From the NCBI GenBank assembly GCA_046757725.1, contig JBHHYU010000055.1:1-20492 (forward strand): a stretch of 20,492 bases of DNA, given 5' to 3'. The position numbers were made by a program, and so were the translations under genes. The notes beneath the pieces were generated by a model, which saw only the letters and a list, made by a program, of their open reading frames with translations, made no database searches and was not told the DNA's origin. Shown here piece after piece: positions 1 through 6,300 of the stretch; the stretch's first letter is position 1; each line of letters starts with the position of its first letter. Origin of the DNA: JBHHYU01 sp046757725 (GTDB taxonomy: Bacteria > Desulfobacterota > Binatia > UBA9968).

Positions 1-189
1 CATAAATGGCGCAACGAATGCTCCTTGGGTTAGATTATACACGGCGCAATACGCCTGGGTGACATCTCAAACTAGTTCATGATATGCTTTTACGTTTGAA
101 AAGTGCAAATGGGAATATCTCAAAGGCATTTAACACCGCTCATAAAAGCCCCGCCCAACAGGTTCAACCAAGATGAGAGAGAGAAAATC

Positions 190-426
190 ATGAAACAAAC
201 AACGCCATCCGCGAGTATTTTTTCGCCCTGGTTTTTTCTGGATGGATTTCTGAACTGTATCGGTCCACAACCGCGGTACAGGCTTTAAGCAAAAGCATTG
301 CCGGGAACCGGCACGAAACTTGGCGGGTTGAGTTTCGCGAGGAGCTTTGCCGCACGAGTTGCGCCGTTTCACGAGCTTGAGACCGAAGCTAACCACCCCG
401 GTCTACATCACCCGGACCAGTGGTAA
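190..426 (+). other. Possible broken small ORF (32 + 45 codons split by one TAA)
   Basis: An ATG at 190 follows a purine-rich GAGAGAGAAAA stretch and opens 32 codons (beginning MKQTTPSASIF, ending QPRYRL), closed by TAA at 286-288. The same frame then stays open for 45 more codons (AKALPGTGTK to HPDQW) until TAA at 424-426. A single in-frame stop dividing two compositionally similar halves could mean a decayed gene. It could also be chance, because the DNA is hairpin-rich and the opposite strand is open as well. The second half coincides with the hairpin run, which argues that the DNA is kept for its structure rather than its protein. UAA is not a selenocysteine or pyrrolysine codon, so recoding is not the natural reading. 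No function is assigned. Confidence 0.25.
299..424. repeat. Run of five short hairpins (structured element)
   Basis: Five local inverted repeats follow one another. (1) 299-313, TGCCGG/CCGGCA with a GAA loop. (2) 314-337, CGAAACT/AGTTTCG with a 10-base loop. (3) 351-363, CGCA/TGCG with a 5-base loop. (4) 374-390, AGCTT/AAGCT with a 7-base loop. (5) 392-424, ACCAC/GTGGT outside GGTC/GACC with an 11-base apical loop. The density is higher than in any other intergenic stretch of the window. It may be a structured RNA, a dispersed repeat or the end of a small mobile element. No integron attC core or group II intron domain V is visible. Orientation is unknown. Confidence 0.4.
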
Positions 427-518
427 CCAAAAAGTAAAGAGATTATTCAGACAGCAGAATCCAGGGAATGGTCCTGAAAGGGTCACAGCCTAGAATGAAA
501 AAAGTGGGGCTAAAAGAT

Positions 519-920
519 TTATTTTACAGCGACACCGATATCACGAAATCCGCTCGCCCGGCAGAGCCCTAAGACTCTCACAACCCGCCCGTAATCCAAC
601 CGTCGATCGGCCCTGACGATGGCCGTCTTCTTTCCACTTTGTTTCCCCAAAATGTTCAGACGGCTCTCTAGGGACTTGAGATTCACCCGCTTACCATTCA
701 AGACGATCTTTCCACCCCTCCCCATTTCTATGGTAACTGGAACCGACTTAGCTTCCGCGGAAGCGGCTTTGGCCTTGGGGAGCTGAAGATCGAGTTTTTT
801 AGAGGGATCGATGAAGGTGGTGGTTACCATGAAGAAGATGAGCAAGAGAAAAATAACATCTATAAGGGAGGTAAGATTTAACCCCAATTCTTCTTCAGAC
901 TCTTCTTTTGAAAACCGCAT
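519..920 (-). CDS. exbD: ExbD/TolR family proton-channel accessory protein
   Basis: This 133-residue inner-membrane protein belongs to the ExbD/TolR family, which pairs with ExbB/TolQ to convert proton motive force into work on periplasmic or envelope partners. A short charged cytoplasmic N-terminus (residues 1-12) precedes one membrane helix (about 15-35). Within it lies the pattern LTSLIDVIFLLLIFF, with Asp21 at the position of the family's essential proton-carrying aspartate. The remaining ~95 residues form the periplasmic domain with the usual beta-rich pattern and end in DIGVAVK. Length is normal for the family. It is the last gene of a minus-strand operon, 38 bases after exbB. TonB is absent nearby, so the symbol names the family and does not imply siderophore uptake; TolR or an AglS-like role is possible. 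Confidence 0.9.
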   Translation of the reverse strand: MRFSKEESEEELGLNLTSLIDVIFLLLIFFMVTTTFIDPSKKLDLQLPKAKAASAEAKSVPVTIEMGRGGKIVLNGKRVNLKSLESRLNILGKQSGKKTAIVRADRRLDYGRVVRVLGLCRASGFRDIGVAVK

Positions 921-958
921 CTTGATTCTACTCTGCCTAACCTCGCCTCAGGAAAACC

Positions 959-1753
959 TCACCTGGGACGCGATGCCGCCTCTTTCTCCCGGGTTCCTGA
1001 CGTGGATGAGGATTGAGTCCCATAGCCTTCATAGGCCAAATCCTCAATCAAGGCGAAACAGACCTCTTCCATTTCGAGGACCCTGACCTCCACCTTTCGC
1101 CTGAAATAAAAGTAAGCTCCCAGGGTTGGAATGCCGACCATCAGACCAAATACGGTTGTGATCAGGGCCTCGGCCACGCCACCGGCAACGGCTCCTGGAT
1201 TTCCTGCCATGCCAAAGCTGGCAATGACGTTAAAGGAACGGGTTAAGCCGAGCACCGTACCAAAGAGACCAAGCATGGGAGCGATATTAGCAAGAAACCC
1301 GAGCAGGGTGAGGTTCCGCCGTAATGCCGCCGCCTCGTGTTGTCCGGCGCCTTCAACACCCTTTTCAACCGCATCGATCCCCTGGTCGAAACGAAGTAGG
1401 CCAGCGCGCAGCACACGAGAGAGCGACAGATTGTACTCTTTACACGCCTGAATGGCCCGATCAACCTCTCGCCTGTACCAGTACCTCTTGATCTCCTCTA
1501 TAAAGGCACCAGAGATAATCTTTCCCTTTCGCAGATTGATGCTCCGTTCTAGGATGACGGATAAGGCAAGGACGGAGCAGGCAAGAATCACGTGCATAAT
1601 GGGTCCGCCCTTGACATAGAAATCGATAGGGGAAAGGACCTTTACCCCAGCGGGCAAATTTGGTTGGCCACCCGGTAGCACCTTCGCCGCCACAAGAGGC
1701 AAAGATAAAAACAAAAACCGAAAAAAGAACCCATGAAATCCGAAAGCCCTCAC
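959..1753 (-). CDS. exbB: ExbB/TolQ/MotA family proton-channel protein
   Basis: This protein would form the multimeric inner-membrane proton channel that works with the ExbD-like product encoded next. A hydrophobic N-terminal segment (about residues 9-23, ending LVAAK) looks like a cleavable signal, as in many long ExbB proteins. The first core helix is about 52-68 and is followed by Glu-Arg at 69-70. A cytoplasmic domain follows, and two signature helices close the core: APMLGLFGTVLGL at 158-170 and GVAEALITTVFGLMVGIP at 192-209. They carry Thr166, Glu195 and Thr200 at the positions lining the family's proton path. I chose the GTG at 1753 (264 residues) because AGGAG lies five bases upstream; the in-frame TTG at 1756 would sit only two bases from it. 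The gene starts eight bases after the VWA gene stop, so the two are probably co-translated. Confidence 0.9.
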   Translation of the reverse strand: MRAFGFHGFFFRFLFLSLPLVAAKVLPGGQPNLPAGVKVLSPIDFYVKGGPIMHVILACSVLALSVILERSINLRKGKIISGAFIEEIKRYWYRREVDRAIQACKEYNLSLSRVLRAGLLRFDQGIDAVEKGVEGAGQHEAAALRRNLTLLGFLANIAPMLGLFGTVLGLTRSFNVIASFGMAGNPGAVAGGVAEALITTVFGLMVGIPTLGAYFYFRRKVEVRVLEMEEVCFALIEDLAYEGYGTQSSSTSGTREKEAASRPR

Positions 1754-1761
1754 CAAAACTC

Positions 1762-3060
1762 CTATCTAACGGTATCGTTGCTCAGGGGAGGTGGCTGCTG
1801 AGACCTCCTTAAGCTATCTTCCCTACTACGGTCAATCTCTCTCTGGATGTCCTCCTTGCTTTTGCCGAGCCGCTCGACCTGCAGTTTGAGATCCTTTTCT
1901 TTTTTTATGAAGACTTCCAAATCGAGAGAACGTTGTTTCCCGGACTGATAGTATACGGATATGGAATCTTGTCCAACGGCCCCGTCACTGGCACGGGCAA
2001 ACACCTGAATTCGGTTGAGTCCCTCGGTTACCGGAAGCGCCGAAGAGAAGAAGCCGTCAGCGCCCAGACGCAATTGGGAAGCACGCCTGCCTGTAGTCTT
2101 GTTAAGGACCTCAACGTAGTCGACCCCCACAACTGAAATGTTCTCCAAAACCGCCAAGATATCCGCCGGCCTAACCACCGGAGTGAAGATCCCGCCGCTT
2201 TCCCTGGCAATACCCACGGCAGCTCGGGGGTAGGAAAGGGCCTCTCCCCCGAGTGCAAAAACATGAATTTTGATCCCTGCCTTCCCTGCGATGCGGGCGG
2301 CGTTAATGGCTAGGTTAGTATCTTCCGGCGCAGCCCTGTTCCCCCTGCCAATCGGCAAGGTCGGAAAACCATCCGTTAGAAGAAATTGGACCTTGACTGC
2401 ATTCGTTCTCTTCCTGCTATGCCCTAGACCGGCTAGTTCTTTGATAGCCCCGCGAATCCCGCCGACCATATGCGTTCCACCATATGGACCCTCGATGAAA
2501 ATCTCGTCCAACGCCTGTTTTACCCTATTAAAATCGTGGGTTAGGGGCTGACGTACTCTCGCATTTTCACCGAAGGTAACCAATCCGACACGGGTTGTTT
2601 GTGGGTTAAGCTGTGAAAGTAGCCGGTGAGCTCCAGCGATTTCCGCCCCTAGAATGGAATTTCTGAGATCAACTATGGGTGGTCCGCTCATCCCAAAGCC
2701 GCCACCAAAGATTTTTATCTGCGGGTTCCCCAATCCCGTGGAACCGGACGAACTCGGCAGTTTAACGGAATCGCCCAGGTCCACACCCGCATAGTGCGCC
2801 GTGCTTCCGGAGACATCGATGACAAAGACAATATCCACATTGGGTGTGCGGTTCCCCCCCGTGGAGACCTTCCCACTAATAAGTATCCTATTTTGTGCTT
2901 GTGTGATACGTGACCCATCTTTGGGGGATTTAATTTGGATCTTCGGCTGAGCACTCCATGTGGCATGAGGCAACAGAAAGAACCCGGCAAAAAGAAAACT
3001 AGGGAAAAAACGTTTTAGAAAGGCACAGTTTATCATTGACATAACCATCGACAACCCCAT
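1762..3060 (-). CDS. Secreted von Willebrand factor A (VWA) domain protein
   Basis: This is a 432-residue exported protein with a VWA fold and unknown partner. The N-terminus is a long signal sequence with a hydrophobic core at about 18-30, ending near ATWSA at 33-37. A short beta-rich stretch precedes the VWA domain (about 74-320). The metal-ion-dependent adhesion site is complete: D82-x-S84-x-S86 (DVSGS), Thr196 in GGTHM and Asp230 in LLTDGFP. A glycine/serine-rich insertion lies at about 95-127. After the VWA domain comes a beta-sandwich-like stretch (about 320-380), then a charged, coiled-coil-like tail (about 384-425). The first ATG is used; ATGs at codons 5, 7 and 9 are equally possible because none has a clear ribosome site. 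It leads the operon with exbB and exbD. The likely role is a periplasmic or surface partner coupled to the proton channel, but no substrate can be read from the sequence. Confidence 0.85.
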   Translation of the reverse strand: MGLSMVMSMINCAFLKRFFPSFLFAGFFLLPHATWSAQPKIQIKSPKDGSRITQAQNRILISGKVSTGGNRTPNVDIVFVIDVSGSTAHYAGVDLGDSVKLPSSSGSTGLGNPQIKIFGGGFGMSGPPIVDLRNSILGAEIAGAHRLLSQLNPQTTRVGLVTFGENARVRQPLTHDFNRVKQALDEIFIEGPYGGTHMVGGIRGAIKELAGLGHSRKRTNAVKVQFLLTDGFPTLPIGRGNRAAPEDTNLAINAARIAGKAGIKIHVFALGGEALSYPRAAVGIARESGGIFTPVVRPADILAVLENISVVGVDYVEVLNKTTGRRASQLRLGADGFFSSALPVTEGLNRIQVFARASDGAVGQDSISVYYQSGKQRSLDLEVFIKKEKDLKLQVERLGKSKEDIQREIDRSREDSLRRSQQPPPLSNDTVR

Positions 3061-3157
3061 GATAACCCATCAGACGAATAACATGAATACCCTGGGCTGT
3101 AAATAACCCTAGGGCTGCCGTTTGCCAGGGAAAATACTGAGATGGTATATTGGTGTT
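3061..3157. promoter_or_regulatory. Divergent intergenic region with a promoter-like pair for the plus-strand gene
   Basis: This gap separates two divergent transcription units. On the plus strand, TTGCCA (3122-3127) and TATATT (3146-3151) are 18 bases apart, each 5/6 to the sigma-70 consensus. The predicted start of transcription falls at about 3157-3158, on the ATG of the downstream gene. Two near-copies of CCCT(A)GGGCTG occur at 3090-3099 and 3107-3117, the second containing the palindrome CCCTAGGG. They could be an operator. No comparable promoter was clear for the minus-strand operon. Confidence 0.4.
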
Positions 3158-3973
3158 ATGCGTGTGGTGAAAAGACTCTTCGCTTTAGCTGTGGTAGCTT
3201 TTTTTTGCTGCCCGGCATTTCTCTTCGCCGCGTACACTCTGGTTCTTAAAAACGGCCGACGGATCACGGTCCAGAGCTATCGAGAAGAGGGGGGCATGAT
3301 TAAGATTTACAGCCTCGGGGGAGAAATCGGTATCAACAGAGACCAGATCCGGACTATTCTAAAGGACCAGGAGGCAGTCAGGCAGGGGATGGTACTCCCT
3401 GGGGCCGAGACAAAGCCGCTTCGCTCAAGCTCGGTGGAAGGGAGCCGGTTCGAAGAGATAGAGAAGACACCCAATGAGACGAAAAAAAAGATTCTGAGTC
3501 CCGAGGAAAGCTTGGCGAGGGAAAAAGCCAAACAAGAAAGGGAATACCGAAAGAGAGTTGAGGAGATAACCAAACAGATCAAGGCAGCGAGGAACCGCTA
3601 TGGCATCGCTTCCGGAGGCGGGGGTGGTCGTGAACCGAGTCTGCTCAACAGCGCAGAAGCTATAAAAGCACGAACCGATGACCTCAACTCACGGTTAAGA
3701 GACGCCCAGCACAATCCTGGAGGACCCAGTGGTGCAGGCAACCTGAATTTGGGAACCTCCTCCTCCTTTACCGGCGCTCCGCCTACGACAACGGTGCTTC
3801 ATCCCGGCAAAGTTCCCCCCAGGGTAAATGTTCCCGCACCCCGTTACTCTAGGAAAGAGAGGGAGCTCAGTGAGCTGAGAAAACGGCTCCTTCAATTGGA
3901 GCAGGAGCGAGAACGCCTGATTGGGGAGATGAAACAAAAGAAGTTTAATACGGGTTCCCTCTTCTTGGAATAA
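3158..3973 (+). CDS. Exported coiled-coil protein of unknown function
   Basis: I do not recognise a named family for this 271-residue protein. It begins with a clear signal peptide (MRVVKRLF then a hydrophobic core, cleavage near residues 24-25). A compact beta-rich N-terminal module (about 26-68) follows, with the pattern LKNGRRI...GEIGINRDQIRTI. This style is common in small periplasmic proteins where a hydrophobic 'key/value' strand pair precedes a disordered region. Residues 115-147 are strongly charged and helical, then comes a GGGGG linker (153-157), a Gly/Ser/Pro/Thr-rich low-complexity stretch, and a second helical coiled-coil segment (about 229-263). The ATG at 3158 is preferred over an upstream TTG at 3122 because it places the signal peptide at the N-terminus. 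There is no Shine-Dalgarno sequence; a promoter-like pair suggests leaderless expression. It is divergent from the VWA-exbB-exbD operon and may share its control. Confidence 0.75.
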   Translation: MRVVKRLFALAVVAFFCCPAFLFAAYTLVLKNGRRITVQSYREEGGMIKIYSLGGEIGINRDQIRTILKDQEAVRQGMVLPGAETKPLRSSSVEGSRFEEIEKTPNETKKKILSPEESLAREKAKQEREYRKRVEEITKQIKAARNRYGIASGGGGGREPSLLNSAEAIKARTDDLNSRLRDAQHNPGGPSGAGNLNLGTSSSFTGAPPTTTVLHPGKVPPRVNVPAPRYSRKERELSELRKRLLQLEQERERLIGEMKQKKFNTGSLFLE

Positions 3974-4023
3974 TCGTTACTCGTGCTCGGTTTTCGTGTT
4001 TGTTTGCAAGTACGAGCTAGACA

Positions 4024-4043
4024 TTCGGCTGAGCTCAGTCGAA
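4024..4043. repeat. 20-base palindrome between convergent genes
   Basis: TTCGGCTGAGCTCAGTCGAA is self-complementary along its whole length apart from one G-T pair. It lies between the ends of two convergent genes (stops at 3973 and 4056). TCGTGTT (3994-4000) and AACACGA (4049-4055) flank it as a second, outer inverted repeat. No T-run follows on either strand, so a classical Rho-independent terminator is unlikely. A REP-like dispersed palindrome or a cruciform/Rho-assisted transcription barrier fits better. Confidence 0.5.
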
Positions 4044-4055
4044 GCCCGAACACGA

Positions 4056-4499
4056 TCACGACAGGTACTCCACTGCGGCCCTCAGCGCTAGGAGATAGCT
4101 TTGTACTCCGAAGCCAACGATCTGTCCCACAACCGCTTCTGCAATCAGGGATCGCGTACGAAACGCTTCCCGTTTATGAATGTTGGAAATATGAACTTCA
4201 ATGGCAGGTATTCCTACCGCCATCAAGGCGTCCCTCAGAGCAATGCTAGAATGGGTATAGGCGGCAGCATTGATTATGAGAGCGCCGAATTTTTTGGGCG
4301 ACTCCTGAATCCAATTGACCAGTTCTCCCTCACTATTTGATTGGCGCGTTTCCACATCAACGGCAAGCTCCCTGGCAAGAACGTGGATTTTGCGGTTGAT
4401 CTGTTCCAAGGTCAACCGACCGTAAATCTCGGGTTGTCTCTTACCGAGAAGATTCAGGTTAGGACCGTGAAGTACTAAAACTTTTCTTTTTTTTACCAT
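4056..4499 (-). CDS. aroQ: Type II 3-dehydroquinate dehydratase
   Basis: It removes water from 3-dehydroquinate to give 3-dehydroshikimate, the third step of the shikimate pathway, in the cytoplasm. The 147-residue length is typical of the dodecameric type II enzyme. Family signatures are all visible: GPNLNLLGKRQPEIYG at 11-26 with the active-site lid Arg/Tyr, the QSNSEGELVNWI segment, NAAAYTHSS with the substrate-binding Asn, and IEVHISNIHKREAFR with the catalytic His. The ATG at 4499 follows AGAGGG about seven bases upstream. It is the last gene of the aroC-aroK-aroB-aroQ block, 84 bases after aroB, and ends 12 bases from a palindrome facing a convergent gene. Confidence 0.96.
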   Translation of the reverse strand: MVKKRKVLVLHGPNLNLLGKRQPEIYGRLTLEQINRKIHVLARELAVDVETRQSNSEGELVNWIQESPKKFGALIINAAAYTHSSIALRDALMAVGIPAIEVHISNIHKREAFRTRSLIAEAVVGQIVGFGVQSYLLALRAAVEYLS

Positions 4500-4583
4500 C
4501 TGTAACCCTCTTCTTTTTTATTGAATCCAGCGGTTTTAGATACTTCCAGTTTCTGAGCCGTCGGCTGTCAACCACGGGGTCTG

Positions 4584-5660
4584 CTAGGCTTTAAGATTAG
4601 CTACAATCTGTACAGGCGAAATCCATTGAAAGCAGGTCTCGCCAATACCGGCACAGAGGACAAACTTAATTTTTCCACCAGAAGATTTTTTGTCCACTTG
4701 CAATCTCTTCACGAGCTCCTTCAATTCGATGTCGGCGGGCATTTCAGTCGGTAACCCAGCCATGGCAATAAGCCGTTTTATGCGCCTATGGCCCTCTTTA
4801 TCACAAACCCCCTGCCGTACTGAGATCGCGCTAGCTTGGACCATGCCGATGGCTACAGCCTCACCATGGAGAAACTTCTCAAAGCCGGTTATTGATTCCA
4901 GGGCATGACCCATTGTGTGACCGAAGTTCAGTACCGAACGATAATCTTGCTCACGTTCATCTTTTTCCACCACCCGGGCCTTGATGGCACAGGAAGTCGC
5001 GATGGCCTCCACCAGGGAGTCTTCCTCAAGAGTCAGCAGTTTTTCTATGTTTTCCTCCAAGAAACCAAAGAGCAAAGGGTCTTCGATAATCCCATATTTA
5101 ATAACCTCAGCCACGCCGGCGCGGAGTTCCCTTTGAGGCAGAGTGCCGAGCGCCTTTACATCAATGAGCACAAGCCGTGGCTGATAAAAGGCCCCTATCA
5201 AGTTTTTTCCTTCTTGATGATTTACCCCCGTCTTGCCGCCGACACTCGAGTCCACTTGGGCAAGGAGAGTCGTAGGAACCTGAATATACGAGATCCCTCT
5301 AAGAAAGGTGGCCGCTGCAAAGCCAGCTACATCCCCGATGACCCCCCCTCCTAATGCCAACAGGGAGGAGCCACGCTCAAATCTTTCTTTGATCAATCGA
5401 TCATAAATAGTGGTTAGGGTTGCTAAGTTCTTATACTGCTCACCGTCAGGAAGGAGGACAGGGGTAACTGTAAAACCCGAGTGTTTGAGGGCCTCTTCTA
5501 CAATACTGAGATAAAGTTCTGCCACGGTGGGGTTTGTGATAATGGCAACCTTTTCCCCGCAGCCGATCTCTTTTAGAAATTTCCCCACCTGGGGTAGTAG
5601 ATCCGCTCCCAAGTGAATCGTATAGGAACGATCGTTTAGGTTGACATTGACTGTGCGCAT
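4584..5660 (-). CDS. aroB: 3-dehydroquinate synthase
   Basis: It cyclises DAHP to 3-dehydroquinate, the second shikimate step, using NAD and a divalent metal (usually zinc). At 358 residues it has full family length. The NAD-binding stretch ALGGGVIGDVAGF and the following PTTLLAQVDSSVGGKTGVNH are intact. So are the metal and active-site segments with GVAEVIKYG and FGHTMGHALE, and the HGEAVAIGM histidine. The ATG at 5660 gives the normal N-terminus (MRTVNVNLNDRSYTIHLG), but no good ribosome site precedes it, so coupling to aroK 51 bases upstream is likely. It stands between aroK and aroQ in a same-strand pathway block. Confidence 0.96.
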   Translation of the reverse strand: MRTVNVNLNDRSYTIHLGADLLPQVGKFLKEIGCGEKVAIITNPTVAELYLSIVEEALKHSGFTVTPVLLPDGEQYKNLATLTTIYDRLIKERFERGSSLLALGGGVIGDVAGFAAATFLRGISYIQVPTTLLAQVDSSVGGKTGVNHQEGKNLIGAFYQPRLVLIDVKALGTLPQRELRAGVAEVIKYGIIEDPLLFGFLEENIEKLLTLEEDSLVEAIATSCAIKARVVEKDEREQDYRSVLNFGHTMGHALESITGFEKFLHGEAVAIGMVQASAISVRQGVCDKEGHRRIKRLIAMAGLPTEMPADIELKELVKRLQVDKKSSGGKIKFVLCAGIGETCFQWISPVQIVANLKA

Positions 5661-5711
5661 GTTTGAAAATAGTATTCAGTAGATTGGAGCCGGTGCTCAG
5701 AACCCATCCCT

Positions 5712-6281
5712 TCAGTTCCCTCCAGCTTCTGGATTCTGACTTCTGGATTCTATCTCCCGAATAATTTTCTCCACAACCTTGTTCACGGACAAGCCGGTTG
5801 TATCGATACTCACGTGGGCTAGGGCATAGTTTTTTTCCCGTTGTTTCAAAAGTGCTTCAATCCGTGTCTGTCTATTGTTTCCCTTCAGTAGCGGGCGTCC
5901 CCGGCTGGTCTTTGACCTTTGAAGCAGGACGTCGGGAGAGGCAGAGAGACATATTAGCAAACTCCTCTGTTTAAGTAGGCGGAGATTTTCTTCATCCATG
6001 ACGGCTCCTCCACCAGTGGCAACTACCTGGCCGTTTCGGCATAGGAGCTCTCTCAAAGCCTGCTTTTCCACTTTGCGAAAGTAAGCTTCTCCTTTACAGT
6101 TAAAGATTTCATGTATTTCCATTCCTGCGATCTCTGCGATGACCTGATCAAGATCTACAAAGCGCTGTCCCAGTTTTCGGGCCAGCTTCCGGCCTACAAC
6201 ACTCTTACCCACAGCCATAAAGCCAGTAAGAGCAATGTTTTTTCTTGACGGATCTGTGGACAGGGCTCTCCACCCTCCCAT
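5712..6281 (-). CDS. aroK: Shikimate kinase
   Basis: It phosphorylates shikimate at the 3-hydroxyl with ATP, the fifth step of the pathway. From the ATG at 6281 the product is 189 residues. The Walker A loop GFMAVGKS is at 20-27, followed by the DLDQVI acidic motif, the shikimate-binding FRKVE arginine, ATGGGAV, and the lid arginine in SRGRPLL. The frame remains open upstream to a TTG at 6371, with a GTG (6365) and ATG (6353) between, but those starts lie inside aroC and would add 24-30 residues before a normal kinase start. No strong ribosome site decides the matter. The last codons (ESRSQNPEA) are written over a 12-base direct repeat, so the tail may vary between strains. Confidence 0.93.
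   Translation of the reverse strand: MGGWRALSTDPSRKNIALTGFMAVGKSVVGRKLARKLGQRFVDLDQVIAEIAGMEIHEIFNCKGEAYFRKVEKQALRELLCRNGQVVATGGGAVMDEENLRLLKQRSLLICLSASPDVLLQRSKTSRGRPLLKGNNRQTRIEALLKQREKNYALAHVSIDTTGLSVNKVVEKIIREIESRSQNPEAGGN
5726..5751. repeat. Tandem 14-base-period repeat at the aroK 3' end
   Basis: CTTCTGGATTCT occurs at 5726-5737 and again at 5740-5751, separated by GA, so the period is 14 bases. The repeat covers the final codons of aroK, and its translation (ESRSQNPEA) is not part of the kinase core. Such short-period repeats can expand or contract by slippage. Confidence 0.7.
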
Positions 6282-6300
6282 CAGGCTTTGAGGCAAAGGT

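Larger units (their letters stand above)
1..518. other. Gene-poor stretch at the left edge
   Basis: No protein of recognisable family is seen on either strand. The first ~100 bases are featureless and relatively AT-rich. A short plus-strand frame (190-288) is followed in the same frame by a second open stretch to 426. A minus-strand frame (130-396) is open across the same DNA but matches nothing I recognise. Five small hairpins crowd into 299-424 and are described separately. The last ~90 bases (427-518) lie downstream of exbD and show no clear terminator. The left end may continue into a gene outside the window. Confidence 0.6.

Noticed and set aside
286..288. In-frame TAA as recoded stop
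   Set aside because: Selenocysteine uses UGA and pyrrolysine UAG; no slippery site or other recoding signal supports read-through of UAA.
130..396. 88-codon minus-strand frame at the left end
   Set aside because: It crosses the hairpin run, has no recognisable domain and no good ribosome site; it could be open by chance or because of the repeat.
299..424. Integron attC site or group II intron domain
   Set aside because: No attC core (GTTRRRY with its inverted partner) and no domain V sequence; no integrase or maturase is adjacent.
4905..5354. 149-codon plus-strand frame
   Set aside because: Antisense to aroB throughout, no domain; aroB is unambiguous.
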